Shown: positions 12,023-25,916 of the stretch, in pieces
How positions within the stretch are numbered: the stretch's first letter is position 1
Layout of the letters: each line of letters begins with the position of its first letter
The notes under the pieces: model-generated
What the model was told of the DNA's origin: nothing
The model's database searches: none
Seen by the model: only the letters and a program-made list of their open reading frames with translations
Translations under genes and position numbers: made by a program
NCBI GenBank assembly: GCA_019022495.1
Contig: JAFEKR010000012.1
Location: 1,488,001-1,552,000 of the forward strand
Direction: 5' to 3'
DNA: 64,000 bases
Source of the DNA: Epichloe hybrida
Lineage: Eukaryota > Ascomycota > Sordariomycetes > Hypocreales > Clavicipitaceae

Positions 12023-15000
12023 CTAAAACTTCTCTCTTTTAACATGATTGTTAACACGCAATATTAATTATAGAAATGAAAAAGGAAAGACAGATTAAGA
12101 ATATAATTAATAGGGGATATAAGGAAAAGAACTTATAGCCTATCTAGGCGTGTGGTTACTAATAAAAGGGAAATAATAATCTTGCTCAGCCTATGAGCCT
12201 GTGTAAGGATAAGTAGGTCCTTCTAAATCCCTTCTTTTCCTTAAAATAACATATATACCACACTATAGTATATATATAACATCTTCCTCCTCCTTAGCAA
12301 TACCTTTATCCTCCTACGCACTACTATTAATTTCTATAGTCCACTAGGAGGGCCTAGTAGGCTAGTGTGGTCATGGCCGCTAGGGATGTTAACTACAGGG
12401 GTATAGATCCCCTACGTATCACTATCTTGTCCCTATAGCTACCCTCCTAGAGGATTACCTTTTTCTCTTACCACGCGTATTATGCGTAGGTAACCTATCC
12501 CTTTATCTAGATAGTTATCTAGTTAGTTAAGATAAAGCTCTTAAGGGCCTTATTAGGTAATGCCTTTATAAAGGCATTAGCTAGATTATCCTCTCTATTA
12601 ATTTATTAGATCTTGCAGAGTTCTTGGCGTTTATATAACTATTAAAGGGCTATAATATTAATTATTAGGTGTTTCTCCTTTATTATACTAAGCTTAATAA
12701 GGCACTTATATAAGGAGTATGAATTCGTATATGTGATAACTAGGATCTTTAGGAGCTTTAGTTAGTTAGTGACTAAGTTTAGGGTAGTTATAATTATATA
12801 AGCTATATTAACACTAGCTACTATGCTATAGACTTCTAAGGTAAGCATGCTTTACGTAACTCTCTTACTCTTTATTAAGCTAAAGTGCATAATATTACCT
12901 TTAATCATAAACTTGCTATTAGTATAGTCTTTGTTCGCTAGGATAAGTATATATCCTAGTTATAAGGATAGGTCCTAGTTATTAGCAAAGGATCTATCTA
13001 TAAAGGCAAAGAGCTTTGCCTTCTCAAGGTTAATTAGGATAAATATTAGACCTCTCTCTAGGTGATTTATCTGCTACTTTAGGCGGCGATTAAGGGCTTT
13101 TATGTCCTCTAGGGTTAGCTCCTAGTGTTATGTAGTAATGGATAGGTTAAAGTAAGCCTCTAGTTAGTAGATTAAGGTAATATAAGCACCTTAGGCCCTC
13201 TGCTTGACGTATTTACGCTTTGAGTTGGTTATTAGAACTAACTCTAACTTATTGCTCTGCCCTTTCTACTAGATCTTAATAGTATTATTCTCTAGTAAGA
13301 TAATACTACTATTAAACGTGAGAGGGTAGTCCTAAGTTAGGAATTGCTTTGGCTTTGCGTTAAAGCTTACTATAGTAAGCTAGGTCTCTTCCTTCTTAGA
13401 GAACTTCTTATCTAAGAGGCTAATTATGTTGTTAGTTTATATTCTAATATAGGTAAAGTTAGGGCTTTCCTTTGTAGTTATAAGCAGGTAGGGATTATAT
13501 ATAAAGGTTTCTATCTAGAGGTTCTCTTTATAATGCTTATAATATATAACCTACTAGTGTGTTCCTGCCTCTGTAAGCCTATAAAGGGGTTTTATAACCC
13601 TTAAGATTATACTAGGCGGGTAGAGATGCTGTATCTGAATTAGTAAGCGCGCTAGGATTAGCTGCTCTAGTAATGTACAGGCTTGTATATAAGCCTAATA
13701 GATATCTCTTAGCTAGATAAGGAATTTCCTTAATCTTACTGATAGGGCTATTACAAGGATAAGATATTAGCTTATGCGTTAAATTATTAGGGCCTGTGTG
13801 AGAATGGCCTGTTTCCCTTTATTCTTATACCCTTGGATTATAAGGCGTGACTTTTTGTAGGGTTCTGTTATCTTGCCCTTAATCTTATTGATAATCTAGG
13901 AATTAAAGATTTGAATTCTACTATATTCTTCCTTGTTAAACATGATAAATTTAAATATACCTTACTTAATTAGAGCGTTGATTTCTGCTTTTATTAATAG
14001 CTTAAAAGGTTTGCTAGGGGTCTTAATAATTCCTTCCTTACGTAGCTTAATTATAAGAGCTAGGTTACTATATTCTTTTGCTAATAGGAAGGTATTAGCA
14101 CCTTAAGGTATTATAGGAGGGTTCTTCTGTGGCCTTCCGTGTCCTTGCTTTAGTAGTATTAGTAGCACCGTGTTCTTATTATAGGCCTCTTGCCTTTTTT
14201 CTCCTTTCTTTTTACTAGGCTTTGCTATCTTCTCTGTACTAGGATTATTATAGTAGGGCTTAATAGATATTAACCTAAAGGTCTTTAGGCCTCTAGGCAT
14301 ATTAAGTGTATAGCTTTCTCTAGTAATTACTAGTAGCTTATATAGACTTACCTATCCCTTGCTTTCTTACTAGACCTTAACCTTTAATCTAAGCAGTAGG
14401 CTAAGGGTCTTTAAGGTGTCTAGGCTATTGCGTTTAGTAAGGGCCTTATTGACCTTCTAGATAGCGTGGAGTCTCTTAATCTCTTTAGTAGCCTTCTATA
14501 CTATAATCACATGCTATGTGATATTAGGTAATAGCAAGGACTTATTTGTTATTTATAAGTAGGCTCTAAAGATAAGGAGGGTTAGGATAAGGCTATTAGG
14601 GCCTATAATATTATTTAGGGCCTTAATTGCTATTTAAAGGGTAATAGGTTCTAGTGTTATAAGGCATTTATATCTAATTATATTATAGGCTTTTTAGAGC
14701 GGCCTATAATACCTTTTAACCTTCCTTATGCTATAGTGTGCTTTAATAGGGACTTCCTTAATTAAAACTAATATTAAAGCTATAAATTATCTAAATTTAT
14801 TACTGTAGAAGTTTATTCTAGTGTCTATAATTATAAAGTCTAGGGGGCCTAGGTAAGCATTAATTTAGTATATTTAGAGGGCTTCCTAGGTTGTTTTCGT
14901 AGAGATATTATTAAGGAATTTCGCTGTGTTAAACGCTATAGCTATATCTATAGCGTGGAGTGTAGGGTGGTTGCTATCTAAGTAGAAGATATTTACTATT

Positions 15001-18000
15001 ACTTTATAATTAAAGCTATACTTATCCTTAAGGGTGAACTTAAAGTAATTAGGGCTATCTACGTGTATTTAGTATTAGTAGCAGATTCTTATTAGCTCCC
15101 TAATAGCTTTGATGTTAATGTTATGCCCTAATCTATAGAGAACCTTATGTAGATGTTAGATTAATAGATATCTAAAGCGGCAATGTAATTACTATAGCTT
15201 GCCTTCTATAAGGTGGCTCTAAGTAACTGCTTCTTCTTTCTATATAAGAAGCATCTAGGCGTGGCCCTATTTGCGTATAACAGGGACTTTAATGTTTCCT
15301 TATTACAGCGTGTTCTTAGAGATGTTAAAGTTGATCTTTAGACAGTCTATATTATTAAGGGATAAGAGAAATGGAGTGTTTATAGGGACAACCTAAAAGA
15401 GGATGTTTCCGAAGGGAGTAGGCACTATAGCCGCTCTAAGTGTGATAATCAGGTCTCCTACGCCGAATCTAACTAATGCCTTCTTCTTTATTGATTTATT
15501 AAGCTATAATGTAGGCATCTGACGTTATAAAGTAAGAAACTAAGGGTGCCCTGCTGTAGAGAACTTTGCGGCTCCTGTATTAGGCATGATCCCTTGGAAT
15601 GTTACATAGGAATAGCAATCTTCTAATATAAACGTTACTAGGGCTTTATTTATAAGTTCTTACTAAAAGGGGTCTTCTTTGCTTAGACTATGATAAGCTA
15701 CTTGCCTTGTTAGGAATTAAACCATTCTTTCGCTATTAATCTGGGTTTTGTAAGTAAAGAAGCTTGTAGGTACTAGCCTATCTGTATCGTTAGGGCTATT
15801 ATTAAAGCCAATGCTCTTTATATACTAAGTGATTTTGTTATTAATAGGGGTTTAGGACTTATGTTCTCCCTTATACTAAGTGAGGAATAAATAATATAAG
15901 TTATCTATTAGGTCTGTAAGATAGTGGTTCTTAAAGCGTTAAAATGCTTTCTTATAGTCCTTATTAGGGTGCTTAGATAACTAGTATCCTTCCTTACTAT
16001 ATATATAGCACTTCTTTGTGCGGGGAGTACCTCCTCTTTCTTGTGGTTTTAAGAGGTATTAGGTCTCTTTTCTATTCCTATTATATCTTCAGTCAGTCTA
16101 GAATTGCTCTAGGGTTATAACTTTAGTTAAGAACTATTAATGGTTTTTCTTCTCTTCCTTAATAAGATAAAGGGTTATTCTAATCTGTTTATAGAACTCT
16201 TATAGTCTATCCAGCGGGTCTATAATTACTTCTTTACACTCTGGAATACTATAATAGGCTCTAATAAGTTAATTCTGGAGTGCCCTTTTGGTTTGGCTTA
16301 CTTTAGGCACTGCTTGTTATAAGATAGCTAGTCTTTCTATGAGTTTATTAAAGTATTTAATTATTAACTTGCTTAGGTTATTATTTACTATTCCTTATAG
16401 GGAAGTGTTGTTCTACTCTAGCAGATATCTTTGCTATATATTCTTGGTTTTAAATCGCTCTCTTATATAGCTAATAAGCATAGGGAGATCTTATAGTTAT
16501 CTAGGTTTAGAGAGGTAGTCTGTATAGTATTGTAGTGCTTTACCTTTAAGTATAACCTTAAAAGCATAACTAGCTTATTTAGGCTAGATGTTAAGTAACT
16601 TACACTTCCTGTGGAATGTTTAAAGCTTTAATTTAAGGATATTGTAGTTATTAGTGCTGTAGAGTTGCTCTTTAGGGTATACCTTAGATAGGTTAATAAT
16701 CTACTTTAGCGAGGGTCTCTAAGTTTATAGGGGTCCTTTAGGTGTCTCCCTTTGTATTTATGGAAGGGGTAGTAGGGTTTTTAGGAAGTGAGAGGGTAGC
16801 TTTATAGGTAGCACCCTTAGGGCTTATTATTCCCTCTAATCCTCCTCTTCCTTATATTAGGAAGGAGGAATTATAGCTCTTTAAGCTATACTAATAGGGG
16901 CACTACTAGCCCTAGATAGCATAGATTGCCTCTATTAGTAACTCTCCTACTTAGGGGTATTATTAGTAGTGTTACTAGGGTGATACTACTAACTTGCCTC
17001 TAGTGAAGGTATAGGTAGGGGAGTCACCTGTAAATGCTTGTAAATAGTATCCTTTAGCGGTCTTAACTCTAGGTTAATTAACCTTCCTAGGGGAGATTAG
17101 CTAGGCCTTCCTAGAGGGGATTAACTTGGTTTTCCTAGGGAAGTCTAGCTTATTAATCCTTTTAATAGTAATTATACTAATAACTAGGGTAACAGGGTAG
17201 GTTACCTAGTTCTAATATTACTATTATCTAGTAAATTATAGAAGAACTCTTTGTTTTATAGGTTCTTTTAGAAGCCTATGTACTTCTTCCTAGCCTTTTT
17301 AATTTCTTTAAGAGTCTAAAATCTGAATTCTTCTTAGTTTACTACTTCTTTAAGGTTATTTACTATCTTAGTGCCTCTTCTAATAGTTATGTACACTTTA
17401 TTATAAAGAAGATAGTCTTGAAGTCCGTTCTATGAAAGGTCTTTTCCTTCTATAAACTTATCCCTTAACTATTTGTAGAAGTTATTACTAAATTTAGAGA
17501 ATAGTATTCTTCTAAATAACTCTAGCTCCTTGTATTATTTAGTCTTTATAAGAATATAGAGACTGATTTCCTTAGGTGTTATTATCTCTTTATGTTTAAA
17601 GCTTCCTATTTATTAGAGTAGTTCTTCTATAATATATTATTAAAGCCTTGTAGAGATGTAAGGGTATAAGTTAGTGTAAATAGGGGTTTTTCCTTTATTA
17701 GGGTATTTATTATTATCTCCTATTTTAATGCCTTTTATAGCATTGTTATAGCTATTAGTCTTGCTAGGAACTCTGAATTAACTAGAGGTCCTAGATGGTT
17801 TAGCTGCATTTAATATTCTAATTAATTGGGGGAGGCAGATCTTATAATGTGAGAAGAAAAGGGGTATAACTGTGATTATGTAATGTGTTTTGGATATGAA
17901 GGATCACGAGGCAAGGCGGTTAACTTTAAATACGTAATAGAATGTATAACAAAGAAAGATAAGGGGATAGCTTAGCTACTAGCGTTAAACCTTTCTTTGT

Positions 18001-18210
18001 TATTTCGGAGTCCGTATAGATATAAATGTTAATACTAAAGTAAGAAGAGAGCTATATTATACCTTTCTATTAGCATAACTTATCATTAAATGTGGCCCTC
18101 CTATTTCATAGGGCGAGTTGTTATTAGATAAGCTGCCTCTTCTAATTAACCTTACTAATCTATGGTGTTTAAAGACTACGTGGTTATCTGTAAAGGTAAC
18201 CACTAATTAG

Positions 18211-18517
18211 TGTTAGATTCATAAGGTATTGAATTTAATGTAATATAGTCGTAAGCCCGAAGAATAGTATTGTTATTGATTATCTATTCTAGGCTACATT
18301 ATCTGTTATCATGATTGATTAAGTTGTAGGAAAAGAGAGGTAAAAAGCTAGAAGTTACAATACATAAAGGGAAAAGGGGTTGCGCGTTTGTGTCCCTATA
18401 TTTCCTAGCTAATCAACGTGCTAGGTTATGGGTCACGTGTAGGGTCCGCGCGCGGCCCGAACTTCTGCCGGGTAATTGCGGCTGCGACGCGCGATTAATA
18501 TCACCTTTGTTCCAACA
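18211..18517 (-). repeat. Copia-1 right LTR (5' LTR)
   Basis: 307 bp, the same ends as the left LTR, followed by GTATA and then the resumed LINE1 frame. It is more GC-rich than the left copy around 18440-18500. The short plus-strand frame at 18390-18575 is an artefact of this GC-rich part. Confidence 0.9.
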
Positions 18518-20430
18518 GTATAAGATAACTCTAATATTACTTATTAGTATAGGAGCTAGCTATAAGATAGCTTAGAATACCACTAGACCTAGGCTAAATC
18601 TATTAATAAATAGAAAACCTTCTAATTATAAATCTAGTATAAGGGATAGAATAGATAGTATAGGTATAGAGGCAGGCTAGGGGAGGGACTAATTTTATAA
18701 TTTATAATTATAATAAAGAACATTTAGGTCTAGAACTATTATTAGATTAATTTTAACTATAAACTCTAGGTATTATAAGTCCTACTAGCCTACTACTACC
18801 CCTACTCTAAGCTAAATTTAAGCCGCTACCTTATTTTTTCTCTAGGATAGGAATTATATTAGTAGCTACCTAGTTATAATTTTTTGTAAGGATAATAGCA
18901 AGTAGGAGATAGTTTATCTTTGCTACACGCACATTAAGGCGCGTAAGCTAAAAGATAAGCTTAGTATACTATTCCTTAGAGAAACTAGCCTAGTCTAAGC
19001 CTACTACTAAGGCACTTTATTTTTTCTTTACCTAATTACTAGTATAAAGCTTCTTAACCTAGTCCTAAAAGCCTTCTAGGGCCTATTAAGGAAGATATTA
19101 GAGCTAGAATAGACCTACTACTAAGCTAGAATAGACTTACCACACCCTTATTAGCTATAGAAGCCTAGGTCTTAACTAACTACTAATGCTTATTTTAATT
19201 ACTAGATAAGTTTAGCTAAAATAGTAAATTAGACATAGAACTAAGCTAGAGCAAGGGTAATTATTAATTATTACCTAATAGCATTAATAGTTCTAAATCT
19301 AATAGTTAAAACACGCGTTAGTAGCTACCCTTATCTAGTAAGTTAGCCCTATTACTAAGCTAGAGTAAGACTAACCTACTAACAATAAGATAGCACTAGT
19401 GCCTAAGGTCCTAAACTAAATAAGATTTATAGGAAATATATTAAACTTCTCTTAGTTTACTAAGCTAAAGTAAATTAGTAGTAAACTAGGCCTAGAGTAG
19501 AAGTAAATATAACTTATAAATAGACCCTTCTCTATAACCTATACGTATTGCTTTTTAGTTATAGACTTCCTTAGGAAGTCCTTATACTTATAAGATTCCT
19601 AGGTAAATTAAAGCTAGATAAGTAGTAATACTAAAGTACTTATAGCTTCTAGCGCTATTATGCTAGATTTAGTCTAAATCTATAGCAAATATTAGTAAAT
19701 AACCTAACCCTAGCCTAGGATAGCCTTAAATAGCTAGAAAGAAAAGAAAAACCTATAGGAAGTTTAATATAAAGAGAAAAAAGAGACTAGGACCCTAAGG
19801 GGGGAGAGCTCTCTTTTATACTTATAGAGGGGGGGGGGGGATAATTTAAATAACTTACTTAAAAATAAAGCATAATGTAATTAATAAATCTAATAACACA
19901 TAAGTAATCTTAACCTAGGACTACCCTAGTCTAGGGCTATAACTACCCCCCCCTAGTGCTAATTAAATAAAACTAGGTACTTAGACTTTACTAAATATAT
20001 AAGGTAGGAATAGGCTAGAGATAGCTAAAAAGTAAGGCTATAGGAGAGTAAGCATAAGAGTAAATAAGAAGTGAATTAATACTATGAATCTAGATTTACT
20101 TTGCCCTAGCCTAAAGTAAAGAGACTTAGGATAGGTATGTTATTATACTAAAGCAAGACTAGAAAGGGCCTATAAACTCTTATTTTATATATCTTTCCTT
20201 TCTTTTTCTTTTTAATAAAATAAGGCTAGCGTAAGCTAGTAATAAATACCTATAATAGGAAACACACCAAGTAGGGCAGACCTGTTATAGGGCTAGCGCT
20301 AGCCTGTACATAGACGTAAGGGGGTTTTTCTTCCTAGTATAGGGTTTTCCCTTTTAACTTAGTAGTAGGAGTACTAGTAATAGCTATCTATAGAGCTAAC
20401 TAGCGTAAATAATATATATTATAATTCCTT

Positions 20431-20967
20431 CTCTTTATACTATTTCTATCTTAATTTATTAATTATCCTATAACCTTAAAGCTCTTTTCTTATATCTAGT
20501 TTACCTCTTATTATAAGTAATATTATCTTCCCCTTAGGCTAACTTACTACTAGTATACCCCCTCTCTTTTCTTTACCTTCTCTTACCTTACCTAAGGGTA
20601 CTTACCTTAGTAAGTATATTTTAAAAAGGGACTTTATTAATAAGGCCTTTTCTAATAGTAAGAAGTATAATTTCCTATATAGTTCTTATATAAATAACCT
20701 TTAGAATAAAGATATATATAAGCATACTCTAGGGCTAAACTAGGCCTATACTTCTTACTAAGCTAGCTATTATATATACCTCTAGGAGAAGCACTTATAT
20801 AATACTAACCTAAAACTTCATTATACTTTTAAATGCCTTAAGACCCTTTTAGCTATAGGTAAAGCTATTAAAACTCTAGCTATACTATAGTTTACTAATA
20901 GGAAGGGATAATATACTACCCTTATAAAAAAAATTATTTACTATTATAAATATTTTAATAGTATACT
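20431..20967. other. Internal piece 2 of the outermost LTR element
   Basis: AT-rich sequence between the LINE1 right duplication and Copia-2. Reading stops as former Gln codons gives a lysine/tyrosine-rich frame at 20590-20960 that resumes at 30729. I cannot assign it to a known family. 20963-20967 is the Copia-2 target duplication (ATACT). Confidence 0.45.
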
Positions 20968-21231
20968 TGTTGGTTACACCAAGGTGCCTGCGCAGGTAAT
21001 AGGATAATTCCGTAATATTAAAGTTAATGATAGTTAGATAAATAGCTAGGAAAAAGAGGGAGAAGAGAGGGAAAGTCTAGATGCTAGGAAAGTAAGCGAA
21101 ATCCGTATGTAAGGCAAAAGAGGGGGTGGCGAATTAATGCAGCTAATTATATCGCGTGCATCGCGCTAGACCTATAATTTAGTCTAGTCTTTAGCTATAA
21201 TTAAACTAATGAAAATCCAAAGGAATTAACA
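20968..21231 (-). repeat. Copia-2 left LTR (3' LTR)
   Basis: 264 bp, TGTTGGTTACACC...AATTAACA. Pairs with 30464-30723. Confidence 0.9.
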
Positions 21232-23649
21232 CTAGTAGTCTCTCTTTTTCCTTTATAGCTAAAGAGCTTAAAAACATAATAAAAAGCAGATTAAAGGAAA
21301 GTATATATAAGTAAATCCCTTAATAGAAATCCGCTACTTTAATTAGCTATTATAGTATTAGTTAATTAAATTAATCCATTAGTCCTTACCTAAGCTCCTA
21401 TCCCCTAATATTATAGGTCTCTTTACCTATCCTTTAATATAAATTATTAATTCATTTAAATTAATTAAAAAGGAAAGTAATAAATTTAGAAGTGCTTTTA
21501 TTATTACATCCGCTGGATTATTATTACTATTAATTTACCTAACTTTATAAATCTTATACCTCTTATATAATTAATAAAGAGCTATAATATTAATTATTAG
21601 TCTCTTCTTCTTTATAGTTCCTAGCTTTATAAGATATTTATATAATAAAAAAGAGTTAGTATAGAGAATTGTAGGAATTTAAGGCATCTTTAATTAATCT
21701 ATAATCTAATGTAAAGTTATAGAAATCGCGTAGGTAATATCTACGCCTTAAACTATACTATATAATTTAGAGGTAAGCATGCTATAAGTAACTCTCTTAC
21801 TCTTTATTAAGCTATATATAATAATATTACCTTTTATAATAAAGGTATTATTATCTTACATTATCTTATTACTAATCATAATTACATATCTAATCTATAA
21901 GCTTAAATCCTTATTATTAGTAAGTAATCTATCTATAAATATAAAGAGCTTTGCCTCCTTAAGAACTAAAGGAATATATTATAGTTTATATTATTAATTC
22001 TTAATTTACTACCTAAGGCGTTTATTAAGGTATATAATATCTTCAGCAAAGGGTTCTTAGTGTTAAGCTATAATTAATAGGTTATAGGAAGCTTCTAGTT
22101 AACATATAGTTATAATATAGCTTCCTTAGGCTTATTATTCTATATAATCTTACTTTACTATTAGGGATTAAGGATTAACTTCCTTAATCTTCTAACTTTA
22201 GCCCTTCTAGGTTAATATTAACAAATTATCAGTGTTTTAGGTTAAGATATAACTATTAAAGATAAGGGGATTCTTAGTAGTTAATTATTACTTTTCTTTA
22301 GCTATAAAATTAGCTTTCTAAAGCTCTTTCTCTTCTTTTTAGAAGAAGTTATTATTACTTAAGCCTAATATATTATTAGTTTACATTCTAATAATGCTAA
22401 AGAGGTTCTTATTATTCGGAGCTATAATTAATAAGTAAGGATTATAGGTTAAGGTTATTATATTAAGGTTATCCCTATAGTAATAGAAGTATATTACCTA
22501 TTAGTAAGTTCTAGCCTCTATAATCATATAAAGAGGTCTAATTAATTTAATTATAGTCCCTTCTAGAAAGAGGTATATAATCTACTTCGGCAATCTCACA
22601 ATAATTAGCCTCGTTAGCATTATATGCGATTAAGTGTAAGCTTATGTAATATCACGAATCCAAAGGTAAATGCCTCTTCTTTTTAATAACAAAGTAATAG
22701 CTATAATAAGTTATTAGCTTGCTTATTATATTATTAGCAATTACATTAGGATAAATTCCTTTCCTTTATTATTATAGCCTTATATAATAAGGCAGGATTT
22801 CTTATATAGTAAGTCTATTCCTTTGCCTTTAATCTCTTTAACTATACGAGAATTAAAGATTCTATAACCTCCGTTCTTCGCTAGGTTATACTTAACAAAT
22901 TTAAACATATTATAAGCTTATAAAGCGTTAATTTTAGCCTAGTTAAATTACTTAAAGGGTTTTCCTAAGGTTATAATCTTCCTTTCTTAGTAAAGTTAAA
23001 GAGTAAGGTTCTAATTAGCCTCTTCCTTTACTATAAAGAATACTATATTTAGTATTCCTATAGCTATAGCCTCTTAAATAAAGGCCTTTTCTTAATCTTT
23101 ATTAATAAGTATATAAAGTTAAACTAGGCTAGCGCTTTTCTTAAGATTATAAGCTTTTCTTCTCCTTACTTTTATTCCTTTAGGGTAAGGTAATAAGTCT
23201 TTAACTTAATAGCTTCTCTTTAGGGCCTTCTAGGCTTTATAAGCCTTTTCTTTAAACTCTTCTATGCTTATAAATTAAACTATAAGGGCCTTTCTTAGTC
23301 TCCTTTATTTTCTCTTAGCTAGTACCTATAGCTCTTTACCTTCTTCTATTAGAGAATCTCTTTTAGTAGTAGTAGTTAGTTATATAGTTACTTCTTCCTT
23401 TATATTATTAGGCTTTATCTCCTACTATTTAAGTCCCTCTATAATATATAAGTCTTTATAGTAAGGCTTTACTACTATAGAGCAAAACCTTACTAGGCTA
23501 TAGGGTATATTAACTATATAAGTCTCTCTATTAGGAGTAAGCAGCTTATAAGGGCTATACTAGCTGCCCTTCTCTCTTTATATATATATATTAGCCTATA
23601 AGGGTAGCTAATATATAAGCACTATATTAGGGCTATTCTAGGCTTTAAG

Positions 23650-24059
23650 CAGAGCATTGCACTACAAATGATTTGTAGTGTATTTTGTTTTTAACAAATA
23701 ATATATATCTAATCTTAGAAAATATATAGAGATATAAAACTTCTTTTTTTAGATAGATAACTAAAAAACTACAATGTAGTTATATATAAAAGTGGGTCTA
23801 AAAGTGGGTATTACGTGTGGAAATTAGAAAAACTACATTTTACTACATTTTAGCACTACAAATACACTACAAATGTAGTTTTTCTAATTTATGGGTAATA
23901 GGCCCACTTTTGGGCCCACTTTTAGATATAGTATTTTTCTACGGATTTATCTCTATAGGATTGTATACCCTATATGATAATATATTTCATTATAAGCTAG
24001 CTATAAAATGAAATATAAAAACTACAAATCACACTACACTAACTACAAACAATGCTCTG
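23650..24059. mobile_element. hAT-like non-autonomous element A, 410 bp
   Basis: The inverted termini are CAGAGCATTG and CAATGCTCTG, and GCTTTAAG is duplicated exactly at 23642-23649 and 24060-24067. An 8-bp duplication with CAGAG ends is the hAT signature. The interior is built from repeated CACTACAAATG/CATTTGTAGTG motifs in both orientations, plus an AT-rich centre with a GGGCCCACTTTT palindromic stretch. It has no transposase frame; the 23817-24011 open frame is not protein-like. Confidence 0.88.
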
Positions 24060-24950
24060 GCTTTAAGGGTATTATAAACTTACCATAAAGCTAGATAGTA
24101 GCGGACTTTATTAGTAGCTTTATAAATTACTTTAGTATATTAAATAATAAAGACACTTAGTAGTAACTTATCTATTATCTATAGGTAGCCTCTAAAGACT
24201 AGTAAGGTTAGGATAATACTATTTAGGCCTATAAAGTTATTAATAGCTTTAATAGCTATTTAAAGATATTATTCTAGTGTAAGTTCCGTTCTAATTAAGT
24301 CTATAATAATATTATAAGCTTAGCGGAGAGGTCTGTAATATCTCTTAACCTTTCTAATGCTATTATAGGCTTTAATTAGCATCTTATTAGTCTTAATTAA
24401 TATTAGTTAAGTATAATACTTAAATTTAGCGGAAGCGAAGTTATTACTAGCGTTATGGATAATTCATTCTAGAGGTCTAAGATAAGTATTAATCTAATAT
24501 TCGCGGATAGCGTCCTAGATATCTTAAGCCTTCTGCTTCTTTAGATTAAGGAATTAGGCTACCTAGAATAATATTACTAAATTAATAATATAAAGCACTA
24601 GTTAGCCATTAATCTACACGATATTAATAATAATCTCATAGTTAAATTCGTGGTTATCTTTAATTATGAATTTAAATTAACTAGGGGCCTTTCTATGTAT
24701 CTAGTAGTAGTAGTAAACTTTAGTTAATTTCTTAATTACCTAGCGTTTAACTTTATAACTAGCTTAGTAAAGGATCTTTATAAGTTATTAAATAGAAGGG
24801 TAACTAAGTTAATAATATAATTAACAGATATCTCCTTCTAAAAGGTAAAAAGTAACTATTTCTCTTGCCTTTAGTAGCTACTAAGGATAACCCTATTATC
24901 GCATAATAGGTATAGTCTTATTGCCTTAGATAAGTATATTAGTAAGGTTA

Positions 24951-25704
24951 TTGATTTTTAATTTTTTTTGGGGTCATTAGCTGTGGCCAATGCATCTAAT
25001 TTTCAAGGAACCAAAAAAATTACTAGCAATACCTAGCTAGTGCTACATGTAATAACTAAATTTAATAATCACTATAGTGTTAGGTAAAACATAAAAGGAA
25101 TAAGCTTTAAGCTACAAATTTAGGGGCTAAAAAGTTAATATAAAGTTTATAATAAACTTTATGGCTATGATTGCGTAACAGTTATAATTTATAACTGTAG
25201 TTAAACTTAAATCTATTTAAGTTTTACTTATAGTATAAATTAACATGATTTCCCTTTCCTCTATAACCATGTTTATTCTATCTCTCTATATCTCTTTTAT
25301 CTTATAACTTATCCTTTAAAGCTCTAAGGCAAACCAAAAAAAAAACATAACTTATCCTTACTTAACTCCACTCTAATTCGTAACAAGCGCACTGCATAAT
25401 CCACAGGTAGGTCAAGGGCTACTAATTAACTAATTAATAACTAACTAATTAGAAAATAGTATAGCTAAGGGTAACCACAAGCTAGGGGCTATAACTACTA
25501 GGCTATAAAACCTAATAGCTATCTAAAAATCTAAGGAAATTCTAGATAAGGAAATTCAAAAAACCAAAGAAAACATTAAGGAATTTAGGAAAAGTAAGAA
25601 GAAGAAGGGAAATAAAAAGCTAGAGAAGAAGGCTAGATATTTGGAAAAGGTGTTGAAAAATAGAGATCTATAATTTAAGCAGTTTTACCTCGTGCCTGGG
25701 AGGG
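24951..25704 (+). mobile_element. ~0.77 kb repeat family, copy 1, inside Copia-2
   Basis: Copia-2 sequence, judged against Copia-3 (54297-54340), breaks at about 24950 and resumes at about 25709. Between is a unit running from TTGATTTTTAATTTTTTTTG to CCTGGGAGGGG, the reverse complement of 31999-32770. A lysine-rich frame (KKKKGNKKLEKKARYLEKVL) lies at about 25600-25660. About 15 bases of Copia target appear lost and I see no duplication here. The family is not identified. Confidence 0.75.
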
Positions 25705-25916
25705 GATATCTTATCTATATTAGTAATTAAGAAGAGAAAGGGGGTAGCTATATTACGAATATAGAATTTAAGCTCTCTAAGTTCTATAGGTATATAAAGA
25801 ATTCCTTTTATAACTACTAATCTAGCACTAAATATAATAATTTAAGGTTTATAGGGGGTTACCTTTAATAAAGGTATTAATCTTAATAAAGCCTTTACTT
25901 ATGCCTCTCCTATAGT

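Larger units (their letters stand above)
11716..18517 (-). mobile_element. Copia-1: LTR retrotransposon nested in LINE1
   Basis: Two 307-bp LTRs (11716-12022 and 18211-18517) have TG...CA ends, and GTATA is duplicated exactly at 11711-11715 and 18518-18522. The 6802-bp size is typical of Ty1/Copia. The purine-rich tract next to 12022, read on the minus strand, and the CTAATTAGT sequence next to 18210 put the 3' end on the left, so pol reads on minus. A minus-strand frame at 14103-14300 carries a basic QGHGRPQKNPP stretch like those between integrase and reverse transcriptase. Similar reading gives NDII...DKKFSKKE-type sequence near 13400. It is RIP-mutated throughout and has no intact ORF. 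LTR transitions fall at different sites in the two LTRs, so both were mutated after insertion. Confidence 0.88.
7038..20417 (+). mobile_element. LINE1: Tad1-like non-LTR retrotransposon, split by a Copia element
   Basis: Flanked by the 13-bp duplication ATTATAATTCCTT at 7025-7037 and 20418-20430, a clear mark of target-primed reverse transcription. The right end before it is an AT tail. Without the nested Copia (11716-18517 plus its 5-bp duplication) the element is about 6.6 kb, close to full-length Tad1-type LINEs. The order is 5' leader, degraded gag-like ORF1 with zinc-knuckle traces near 8120-8240, ORF2 endonuclease and reverse transcriptase (8555-11715, continuing at 18518), then a long 3' region with a G10 run at about 19828. 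It is heavily RIP-mutated and not functional. LINE2 on the opposite strand is the second copy. Confidence 0.88.

Noticed and set aside
23817..24011. Open frame within the 410-bp element as a transposase remnant
   Set aside because: Its residues reflect the AT-rich repeats; no hAT dimerisation or zinc-finger motif is visible.
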